Assembly (NCBI GenBank): GCA_017380955.1
Contig: JAFOCZ010000110.1
Coordinates: 1-22,164 of the forward strand
DNA: 22,164 nt
Source of the DNA: Alistipes sp.
GTDB lineage: Bacteria; Bacteroidota; Bacteroidia; Bacteroidales; Rikenellaceae
Direction of reading: 5' to 3'
The translations under genes and the position numbers were made by a program. Positions 7,104 to 13,069 of this stretch are shown here, one piece after another. The notes under the pieces are model-generated. The model ran no database searches. It was not told the origin of the DNA and saw only the letters and a program-made list of their open reading frames with translations. How positions within the stretch are numbered: position 1 is the first letter of the stretch; each line of letters begins with the position of its first letter.

Positions 7104-8504
7104 ATGAAACCACTTAAGCACCCTATTTTCAAACACATAACACGTGTTGTCGACCGCTTGGGTGTCGAGGCATATGCTGTGGGTGGTTTTGTCCGTGACT
7201 ACTACCTCCACCGCCCTTCGTCGGATATAGATGTTGTGGTGGTGGGCAATGGTGTTGCCGTTGCCGAGGAGTTGGCGAAGGAGTTGGGCGTTAGGGTTAC
7301 CATATACAGAACCTATGGCACTGCTATGCTCCACTGGAACGATGTGGAGGTGGAGTTTGTGGGGGCACGCCGCGAGAGTTACTCGCCAAACTCACGAAAC
7401 CCACAGGTAGAGCCCGGAACATTGGAGGACGACCAGCGCCGCCGTGACTTCACCATCAACGCTATGGCGTGGTCGCTCAACGACGCTACGTTTGGCGAGT
7501 TGGTAGACCCCTTTGATGGTATGGCGGACTTAGAGGATTGCATAATCCGCACCCCCTGTGAGCCCGACCAGACATTCTCGGATGACCCTCTGCGTATGAT
7601 GCGCGCCGTGCGCTTCGCATCGCAGTTGGGCTTCGACATCGACGGCGATACCTACGATGGCATCTGCCGTCAGGCTGACCGTATCAAGATTATCACCAAG
7701 GAGCGTATCATTGTGGAACTCAACAAGATAATGGAGTCCCCTGTGCCATCTATTGGTCTAAACCTTATGCGCTCTACAGGTCTTCTGAAGCATATACTCC
7801 CCGAGTTGGAGAATATGGCGGGCGTGGAGCGTCGTGGCAAGCACGGCCATAAGGATAACTTCGAGCACACTATGAAGGTGCTCGACAACCTCGCACTCAA
7901 GAGCAAAGACCTATGGCTACGCTGGGCAGCGCTGCTGCACGACATCGGCAAGCCCTCGACAAAGAGTTATGACGCACGCCAGGGCTGGACATTCCACCAG
8001 CACGAGGCTGTGGGGTCGAAGATGGTGCCACAGATATTCCGCCGTCTGCGTCTGCCACTGAACGAGCCTATGCGCTTTGTGCAGAAGATGGTATTCCTGC
8101 ATATGCGTCCTATAGTCTTGTCGGAGGATATGGTCACCGACTCTGCGGTGCGCCGTCTGCTCTTTGAGGCTGGTGACGACATCGATAAGTTGATGACACT
8201 CTGCGAGGCAGATATAACCTCGGGAAATGATAATAAGGTACGCCTGTTCCTCAAGAACTTCGAGTTGGTACGCAGCAAGATGCGTGATTTGGAGGAGCGC
8301 GACAGGGTGCGTAACTTCCAGCCACCTATCACCGGCGATATCATTATGAAGACCTACGACATCCCACCGTCGAATGTCATCGGCGAGATAAAGGAGGTTA
8401 TCAAGAATGCCATCCTCGATGGTGTTATCCCTAACGACTACGACGCTGCCTACCAACTTATGGAGGAGGAGGCGGAGAAGCGAGGGTTGACACGACGCGG
8501 TTAA
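7104..8504 (+). CDS. cca: CCA-adding tRNA nucleotidyltransferase with HD domain
   Basis: 466-residue class II nucleotidyltransferase that adds or repairs the 3' CCA end of tRNAs. The head domain has AYAVGGFVRD with GG at 27-28 and metal-binding DID at 41-43. RRRDFTINAMAWSL (112-125) and DDPLRMMRAVRFASQLGF (160-177) are the neck and nucleotide-recognition motifs. A C-terminal HD phosphohydrolase domain follows, with HKDNFEHT at 249-256 and LLHDIGK at 277-283, as in many bacterial CCA or poly(A)-polymerase family enzymes. In a Bacteroidetes genome with this motif set, CCA addition is more likely than polyadenylation. It abuts pdxJ with no gap. Repeats begin on the base after its stop codon. Confidence 0.94.
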   Translation: MKPLKHPIFKHITRVVDRLGVEAYAVGGFVRDYYLHRPSSDIDVVVVGNGVAVAEELAKELGVRVTIYRTYGTAMLHWNDVEVEFVGARRESYSPNSRNPQVEPGTLEDDQRRRDFTINAMAWSLNDATFGELVDPFDGMADLEDCIIRTPCEPDQTFSDDPLRMMRAVRFASQLGFDIDGDTYDGICRQADRIKIITKERIIVELNKIMESPVPSIGLNLMRSTGLLKHILPELENMAGVERRGKHGHKDNFEHTMKVLDNLALKSKDLWLRWAALLHDIGKPSTKSYDARQGWTFHQHEAVGSKMVPQIFRRLRLPLNEPMRFVQKMVFLHMRPIVLSEDMVTDSAVRRLLFEAGDDIDKLMTLCEADITSGNDNKVRLFLKNFELVRSKMRDLEERDRVRNFQPPITGDIIMKTYDIPPSNVIGEIKEVIKNAILDGVIPNDYDAAYQLMEEEAEKRGLTRRG

Positions 8505-8553
8505 GGTGAAAAGTGAAAGGTGAAAGGTGAAAAGTAAGGTGCGCTAAAGCGCA
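8505..8553. repeat. GTGAAAA-type purine tract plus small hairpin (site 1)
   Basis: Immediately after the cca stop, the plus strand runs through about four GTGAAAA/GTGAAAG units and ends in AAAAGTAAGG. A short perfect hairpin TGCGCT-AA-AGCGCA (8540-8553) follows. The same tract-then-hairpin order recurs at 12359-12408. It is a purine-rich, strand-asymmetric repeat of a kind common between Bacteroidales genes. Confidence 0.75.
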
Positions 8554-8563
8554 GGTTTATTTT

Positions 8564-8635
8564 GGGTAGAGATGGGGAGAGATAGGTAGTTATGGGGAAT
8601 TCCCCATTTATCCCCATAGTTCCCCATAATTACCC
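8564..8635. repeat. Symmetric inverted array of ATGGGGA decamers
   Basis: The left arm (8564-8599) and right arm (8600-8635) are inverted copies around a perfect centre GGAA|TTCC, matching at 25 of 36 positions. Each arm is built on a 10-bp period: GGGTA, then ATGGGGA-like blocks separated by variable triplets. Most mismatches fall in the triplets. The central palindrome ATGGGGAATTCCCCAT (8592-8607) is perfect. The architecture matches the array at 5007-5120 although the unit sequence differs. Confidence 0.78.
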
Positions 8636-8658
8636 TAATGACATACAGGGCTAACTCT

Positions 8659-8784
8659 AATTTCGTGTCAGAAGGTAGTAGATGCAACGCTCGGCAAAAA
8701 AAATGAGGAAGGGCTGTACTGCGTACTGCCCTTTCTCATTTTCTTTTGTTAGCGGTAGCAGATGCTGCCTTATCACGCGAAATT
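8659..8784. repeat. Long-hairpin element E6, overlapping the nagB stop
   Basis: The outer arms AATTTCGTG (8659-8667) and CGCGAAATT (8776-8784) pair with one G-T. The right arm includes the first two bases of the nagB stop codon (8783-8785, minus strand). The core is nearly identical to E3: AGAAGG...GATGCAACGCTCGGC, a long inner stem closing on TACTGCGTA (8717-8725), TTAGCG, the GCAGCAGATGCTGC-type hairpin and CCTTATC. It lies between convergent cca and nagB and has T-runs on both strands, so it may terminate both. Confidence 0.8.
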
Positions 8785-9565
8785 ACTTTTCGAGGTTTTT
8801 GAAGTAACGGTAGGTCGATACCCTCAACTCCTCCGCTGCCTTATCATCACATACGATGATGCCACGAGGGTGTGTCTGCAATGCAGAGAGTGTCCACTGA
8901 TGGTTATAGCCGCCCTCGATAGCGTGGCGCAAGGCACGAGCCTTCTTTGCACCTGTAGCGAGGATAAGCACAGTGCGAGCGTCGAGGATTGTTGCAACAC
9001 CTACGGTAAGAGCCTGTGTTGGCACCTGCGAGATATCACCACCAAAGAAGCGTGAGTTAACAGCAATGGTATCAGGCGTAAGAGTCTTGATACGTGTGCG
9101 GGACTGAAGCGATGAGAATGGCTCGTTGAAGGCGATATGACCATCCTCGCCTACGCCACCCATAAAGAGGTCGATGCCTCCTGCTGCGACGATGGCAGCC
9201 TCATACGCAGCGCACTCTGCCTCCAAGTCCTCGGCATTACCATTGAGGATATGAACATTCTCGGCAGGGATATCGATATGCGAGAAGAAGTTTGTCCACA
9301 TAAAAGAGTGGTAACTCTCGGGGTGCTTCTCGTCGAGACCGATATACTCGTCCATATTGAACGTTACGACATTCTGAAACGACACCTCACCTGCTTTGTG
9401 TAGACGGATAAGTTCCTTATAGGTCTCGAGGGGTGTTGAGCCTGTAGGGAGTCCCAATACAAAAGGCGCGGGGGTCTTAGTAGCCTTAGCATTGATGGCA
9501 TCCACGATATAACGTGCTGCCCACTGTGCCACCTCAGGGGTGGTATCCTTAATAATTACTCTCAT
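8783..9565 (-). CDS. nagB: Glucosamine-6-phosphate deaminase
   Basis: 260-residue cytosolic enzyme converting glucosamine 6-phosphate to fructose 6-phosphate and ammonia, linking amino-sugar catabolism to glycolysis. The active site is intact and keeps E. coli numbering: GLPTGSTPL at 38-46, NMDEY with Asp-72, and GVGEDGHIAFNEP with Asp-141, His-143 and Glu-148. The length is close to the E. coli protein's 266. The C-terminal STYRYFKNLEK region is conserved. Upstream is a GTGAAAA tract that would form part of its leader. Its stop codon lies in the arm of element E6. The next gene upstream is a larger NagB-like protein with an altered active site, making this the likely genuine deaminase. Confidence 0.96.
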   Translation of the reverse strand: MRVIIKDTTPEVAQWAARYIVDAINAKATKTPAPFVLGLPTGSTPLETYKELIRLHKAGEVSFQNVVTFNMDEYIGLDEKHPESYHSFMWTNFFSHIDIPAENVHILNGNAEDLEAECAAYEAAIVAAGGIDLFMGGVGEDGHIAFNEPFSSLQSRTRIKTLTPDTIAVNSRFFGGDISQVPTQALTVGVATILDARTVLILATGAKKARALRHAIEGGYNHQWTLSALQTHPRGIIVCDDKAAEELRVSTYRYFKNLEK

Positions 9566-9579
9566 AAAAAATATTTAAA

Positions 9580-9612
9580 GGTGAAAAGTGAAAGGTGAAA
9601 AGTGAAAAGTAT
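9580..9612. repeat. GTGAAAA-type purine tract (site 2)
   Basis: About four units of GTGAAAA/GTGAAAG, ending AAAAGTATGG, lie 15 bases upstream of the nagB start. On the nagB strand this is a pyrimidine-rich leader of CTTTTCAC units. It has the same orientation on the plus strand as the other three tracts. The rest of the 9566-9816 gap holds only this tract and element E8. Confidence 0.7.
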
Positions 9613-9692
9613 GGTACTCAACTTAGCCGCTAAGTTTCGTAATATATACACTCCTCATTCTACCCTCCTCTTTTCAGTTTTTCATACCAACT

Positions 9693-9817
9693 AAAATGTG
9701 TTTAAAAAGGATGAAGATCAAGGCTTGCGAAGTTTGAAAAACCGCAGTTTACTAAAGCGTAAATGAGGATTTTTCAAACAAGCGTAACGCAGATATTCGC
9801 CTTTTTTGGCACATTTT
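9693..9817. repeat. Long-hairpin element E8 (second subfamily)
   Basis: The outer arms AAAATGTG (9693-9700) and CACATTTT (9810-9817) pair perfectly, reinforced by AAAAAGG facing CCTTTTTT. The middle stem TTTGAAAAA/TTTTTCAAA is flanked by GCTTG/CAAGC. The apex TTTAC/GTAAA closes on TACTAAAGCGTA (9750-9761), a 12-mer identical to the apex of E7. The last arm base is the first base of the stop codon (9817-9819, minus) of the nagB/PIG-L gene. The shoulders differ from the AGAAGG group, but length, position and apex are shared. Confidence 0.7.
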
Positions 9818-11769
9818 TAGAACATTTTGACGAACACCTCTATAGCCTGATACTCCGCCATACCGAGTTTATCGTATAGTTTTGCGGTGTTCTGTGTACG
9901 CTCCTCGGCACGCTGCCAGAACTCACGGGTGTCGCTACCTGGGAATGGCACGATATCCTTCTGTGAGAGGTGGCGATAGATGGCGTGGCGCTTCTTAATC
10001 ATCTCATCTGGAGAGAGAGGCACCGCCATATCCACAAGTCCGAGGTTCCACTCCATCCACGCACCGCGGTAGAGCCATAGGTGACACTCCTCACGCCAGT
10101 CGTCATCCTGGGTAACCTCCAACGCCTGGAGGATAGCCTCCATACAGGTGCGGTGTGTGCCGTGTGGGTCGGCGAGGTCACCAGCAGCATATATCTGATG
10201 TGGGCGGATGTCGCGGAGCAACTTAACGATGATGTCGATATCGGCATCGGTGAGGTCACCCTTCTTGATACCTCCGGTCTCGTAGAACGGAAGGTTCAGG
10301 AAGTGGGCATTGGTATCGGGGTTGAGACCGAAAGAGCGCACCGCAGCACGCGCCTCGGCACGACGTATAGAGCCCTTGATATCGAGCAGACGGCGTGGCT
10401 CAGGCTCGCCGAGACGCTTATTCTCGATGATGGTCTTAACCTCATTGAAGGCATCACCAAGACCCAACTCACGCGCTGTGTCCACATTCTGCAACACCAC
10501 ATCGTCGTGGACAGCGACATTACCCGAGGTCTGGTATGCCACGTGAACATCGTGACCCTGCTCCACAAGGCGGATAAACGTACCACCCATAGAGATGACA
10601 TCGTCGTCGGGGTGTGGTGAGAATATCACAACACGCTTAGGGTATGGCAACGATGGTGCTGGGCGTGTAGAGTCATCGGCATTAGGCTTACCTCCAGGCC
10701 AGCCTGTGATGGTATGCTGAAGGTCGTTGAAGACACGGATGTTGACCTTGTCATAAGTGCCACACTTCTCCAACAACTGACCCAACGAGTTCTCAATATA
10801 ATCTTTATATGTAAGTTTCAAGATAGGCTTGTTGACGATACCACAGAGCCATACCACAGCCTTACGCACAAACTTTGGTGTCCACTCACAAGGACCTACA
10901 AGCCACGGTGTCTGCTCGCGTGTGAGTTTCTCGGCTGCTGTCTCGTCGATAACCAACTCTATGTTATGGTGCGCCTGGAGGTGACTGGCAGGAACATTGT
11001 CCGAAACCTCCTCCTCTACGATACGCTGCACGACATCTGCCTTATCCTCGCCCCACGCCATAAGCACAATCTTATCGGCACGCATAATAGTGCCAAGACC
11101 CATAGTGATTGCCATCTTTGGCGTGTTCTCCAAGCCGAAGAAGAGGTTAGACTGTGTCTTGCGAGAGTTATGCGACAACTCCACAAGGCGCGTTGGTGAC
11201 TTGGCGTAAGAGCCCTGCTCGTTGAAACCAACCTGACCCTGCTCGCCAAAGCCGATAATCATAAGGTCTATCTTGCGTACAGACTTGTCATATGCTGCGC
11301 AATACTCCGACACCTCCTGCTCCGATACCGAGCCATCGGGGATGTGGACATTCTCAGGAAGGATGTCTACGTGCTTGAGGAACTGCTCGTGGATGCGGTA
11401 GTTACGACTCTGGTGGTCGGTGCTGCATATTGGGTAGAACTCATCCAACGAGTATACCGCAACATTCTTGAACGATATCTCACCCGCCTGGTAGCGGCGT
11501 ACAAGTTCGCGGTACAAGCCCAATGGTGTGCGTCCTGTGGCCAAGCCCAACACAAATGGTGGCAACTCCTCGTAGATATCGCGCACCGAGGCATTCTCGG
11601 CGTGTGCGTGAATCATACGGCAAATAACATCTGCGACATACTGCACTCCGTGATACTCGCTCTCGAATACGCGTGTCGCCATACGCTCGTAGCGATGGAT
11701 GATATCCTTTGGTGCGAAGTCCTTTACAAGACCGCCGTGCTTAGGAAGTTGATACTTGCTGTTATTCAT
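9817..11769 (-). CDS. NagB-like domain fused to PIG-L deacetylase domain
   Basis: 650-residue two-domain protein. Residues about 35-300 have the glucosamine-6-phosphate deaminase fold (GLATGRTPL at 75-83, SLDEF at 107-111), but the catalytic loop reads GFGEQGQVGFNE (173-184). Residues equivalent to E. coli Asp-141 and His-143 are both Gln (177, 179), while the equivalents of Asp-72 and Glu-148 remain. Residues about 375-640 are a PIG-L/LmbE zinc deacetylase domain with SPHPDDD (384-390) and DPHGTHR (534-540) supplying metal ligands. Similar fusions are annotated in Bacteroides as glucosamine-6-phosphate deaminase. With this loop, deamination looks doubtful; sugar-phosphate binding by the first domain and N-deacetylation by the second is my inference. 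It is upstream of genuine nagB on the same strand, and its stop abuts element E8. Confidence 0.88.
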   Translation of the reverse strand: MNNSKYQLPKHGGLVKDFAPKDIIHRYERMATRVFESEYHGVQYVADVICRMIHAHAENASVRDIYEELPPFVLGLATGRTPLGLYRELVRRYQAGEISFKNVAVYSLDEFYPICSTDHQSRNYRIHEQFLKHVDILPENVHIPDGSVSEQEVSEYCAAYDKSVRKIDLMIIGFGEQGQVGFNEQGSYAKSPTRLVELSHNSRKTQSNLFFGLENTPKMAITMGLGTIMRADKIVLMAWGEDKADVVQRIVEEEVSDNVPASHLQAHHNIELVIDETAAEKLTREQTPWLVGPCEWTPKFVRKAVVWLCGIVNKPILKLTYKDYIENSLGQLLEKCGTYDKVNIRVFNDLQHTITGWPGGKPNADDSTRPAPSLPYPKRVVIFSPHPDDDVISMGGTFIRLVEQGHDVHVAYQTSGNVAVHDDVVLQNVDTARELGLGDAFNEVKTIIENKRLGEPEPRRLLDIKGSIRRAEARAAVRSFGLNPDTNAHFLNLPFYETGGIKKGDLTDADIDIIVKLLRDIRPHQIYAAGDLADPHGTHRTCMEAILQALEVTQDDDWREECHLWLYRGAWMEWNLGLVDMAVPLSPDEMIKKRHAIYRHLSQKDIVPFPGSDTREFWQRAEERTQNTAKLYDKLGMAEYQAIEVFVKMF

Positions 11770-11822
11770 ATTCTTTATCTTAGTTATATTCTGTTATCAT
11801 ACGATGCCATACAAACATCGTT

Positions 11823-11830
11823 CAAAGATA
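11823..11830 (-). promoter_or_regulatory. Possible -7 box for the nagB-like/PIG-L gene
   Basis: On the minus strand this reads TATCTTTG, matching TAnnTTTG, 53 bases before the start codon. I find no TTTG at the -33 distance, so support rests on the -7 box and its position alone. Confidence 0.35.
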
Positions 11831-11879
11831 ACAAAAAAAACTGAAACTTATACCACTACGCCCAATCTTTTATCAGAGC

Positions 11880-12353
11880 CTAACGTGCGAAGAGCGCCAC
11901 GATACGCTCCAACCACTCCTTATCCGTAGCATCGAAGGTGGCAAGATGCTCGCTGTCTATGTCCAGCACCGCTACTATCTTACCGCCTGCAAAAATCGGC
12001 ACTACAATCTCGCTGCGTGACATAGCGCTGCAGGCTATATGCCCTGGGAATTGCTCCACATCCTCCACCACGATGGTCTCGCCACGCTGCCACGCTGTGC
12101 CACAGACACCACGTCCGCACGCTATGCGTGTGCAGGCCATAGGGCCCTGGAAAGGTCCTAAGAGAAGTTCCTCGCCCACAACACGATAGAATCCTGTCCA
12201 CCAGAATCCAAAGGTCTGGTGTATCATCGCCGCGAGGTTTGCCATATTGGCTATGGTGTCGACCTCGTTAGCCACAACCTCCCTCGCCTGACGATATAGA
12301 AGGTCATATTTTTCTGTTTTGCCACCCTCGGCAATATGTAGGTGTTCAGACAT
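11880..12353 (-). CDS. msrC: GAF-domain free methionine-(R)-sulfoxide reductase
   Basis: 157-residue single GAF domain of the fRMsr type (E. coli MsrC/YebR), which reduces free L-methionine-(R)-sulfoxide and so repairs oxidised methionine. The three family cysteines are present with the right spacing: Cys-74 in MACTRIACG, Cys-84 in GVCGTA and Cys-108 in FPGHIACSAMSRSEIVVPI. GFWWTGFYRV, LGPFQGP and VLDIDSEH are the other signatures. An additional Cys-79 lies between the first two. The length is normal. The leader is the purine tract of site 3, read as its pyrimidine complement, directly before the ATG. The genes on either side are unrelated in function, so it is probably its own unit or read through from dut. 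Confidence 0.92.
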   Translation of the reverse strand: MSEHLHIAEGGKTEKYDLLYRQAREVVANEVDTIANMANLAAMIHQTFGFWWTGFYRVVGEELLLGPFQGPMACTRIACGRGVCGTAWQRGETIVVEDVEQFPGHIACSAMSRSEIVVPIFAGGKIVAVLDIDSEHLATFDATDKEWLERIVALFAR

Positions 12354-12358
12354 AAAAA

Positions 12359-12408
12359 AGTGAAAAGGGAAAGGTGAAAAGGGAAAAGTAAGGCACTGCT
12401 ATGCAGTG
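12359..12408. repeat. GTGAAAA/GGGAAAA purine tract plus small hairpin (site 3)
   Basis: Units GTGAAAA, GGGAAAG, GTGAAAA and GGGAAAA end in AAGTAAGG. The perfect hairpin CACTGC-TAT-GCAGTG (12394-12408) follows. Element E7 starts two bases later. The layout repeats that of site 1 with a different hairpin sequence. It lies between the dut 3' end and the msrC start. Confidence 0.72.
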
Positions 12409-12409
12409 T

Positions 12410-12542
12410 GAATTTAATGATAGAAGGCTGCAGATGTTTTCGCTCGGCGAAATTTGAGACGATGGGCTGTACTAAAGCGTACTGCCCATTGGCGAAATAT
12501 TTCGTTAGCGGAGACAGATGTCTGCCTTATCTCATTAAATTC
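12410..12542. repeat. Long-hairpin element E7, containing the dut stop codon
   Basis: The outer arms GAATTTAATGA (12410-12420) and TCATTAAATTC (12532-12542) are perfectly complementary over 11 bases. The right arm contains the dut stop codon (12535-12537, minus) and the last codon. The inner features are TAGAAGG/CCTTATC, CGCTCGGCGAAAT facing ATTTCGTTAGCG, and a GGGCTGTAC/GTACTGCCC stem with one U-U mismatch around TACTAAAGCGTA (12470-12481). The mini-hairpin AGAC-AGAT-GTCT keeps the AGAT loop of E3/E6 with different stem bases. Confidence 0.8.
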
Positions 12543-12966
12543 CTGTTGAGCCGAAGCCTCCGGCGCCTCGCTCCGTCTCGTCGAGTACCTCAACAGAGTC
12601 CCACTCAACCTTCTCGTAGCGCGCTACGACCATCTGCGCAATACGCTCGCCAGGGTTGATGGTAAACTCCTCGTTCGACAAGTTAACAAGGATAACCTTT
12701 ATCTCGCCACGATAGTCCGCATCGATAGTTCCTGGGGTGTTGAGCACTGTGATGCCGTGCTTGGCAGCAAGACCGCTGCGAGGACGTATCTGCGCCTCTG
12801 TGCCCTCGGGGAGTGCGATGTAGAGACCTGTAGGCACCATAGCACGCTGCAATGGCTGAAGCGCTATAGGGGCCTCGATATTTGCCTTGATATCCATACC
12901 CGCCGAGCGCTCGGTGGCATAGAATGGGGTGTCGAAAGCCGACTTATTTACGATTTTTACCTTCAT
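12535..12966 (-). CDS. dut: dUTP diphosphatase
   Basis: 143-residue trimeric dUTPase that hydrolyses dUTP to dUMP and pyrophosphate, keeping uracil out of DNA and supplying dUMP for thymidylate. All five family motifs are present in order: SAGMDIKA (21-28), RPRSGLAAKHG (61-71), GTIDADYRGEIKV (79-91, with the catalytic Asp), PGERIAQMV (105-113) and RGAGGFGSTG (133-142). The last is the glycine-rich arm that closes over the substrate. The length is normal. Its promoter overlaps the terminator of the upstream transporter gene. Its last codon and stop lie in the arm of element E7. Confidence 0.96.
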   Translation of the reverse strand: MKVKIVNKSAFDTPFYATERSAGMDIKANIEAPIALQPLQRAMVPTGLYIALPEGTEAQIRPRSGLAAKHGITVLNTPGTIDADYRGEIKVILVNLSNEEFTINPGERIAQMVVARYEKVEWDSVEVLDETERGAGGFGSTGI

Positions 12967-12992
12967 ATCGTTTATATATTTGTTTACTCTTA

Positions 12993-13023
12993 CAAAGATA
13001 GTGTTTTTTACGGGGAAAACAAA
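12993..13023 (-). promoter_or_regulatory. Bacteroidetes-type promoter for dut
   Basis: On the minus strand, TTTG (13020-13023), a 19-base spacer and TATCTTTG (12993-13000) match the -33/-7 consensus. The -7 box is 26 bases before the dut ATG. The -33 box lies in the T-rich tail of the preceding terminator. Confidence 0.6.
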
Positions 13024-13049
13024 AGAGGCCGACTATAATAGCCGACCTC
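13016..13049 (-). terminator. Terminator of the porin-transporter operon
   Basis: On the minus strand, GAGGTCGGCTAT and ATAGTCGGCCTC pair over 12 bases with wobbles and a one-base loop. TTTTGTTTT follows (complement of 13016-13024). It stands 20 bases after the transporter stop codon. It is a good intrinsic terminator by sequence and position. Confidence 0.75.
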
Positions 13050-13069
13050 CATAGATATATGGTTGGGAA

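Noticed and set aside
10081..10620. Long antisense open frames opposite the nagB-like/PIG-L, bamA, cca and transporter genes
   Set aside because: They lie wholly inside well-supported genes on the other strand, show no motifs, and are expected from the codon use of those genes.
12410..12542. Integron attC-like site: imperfect palindrome of 60-140 bp at a gene 3' end
   Set aside because: Length, position and structure-over-sequence conservation are similar, but I find no paired RYYYAAC/GTTRRRY core sites. There is no integrase in view, and the genes are core housekeeping genes on one strand.
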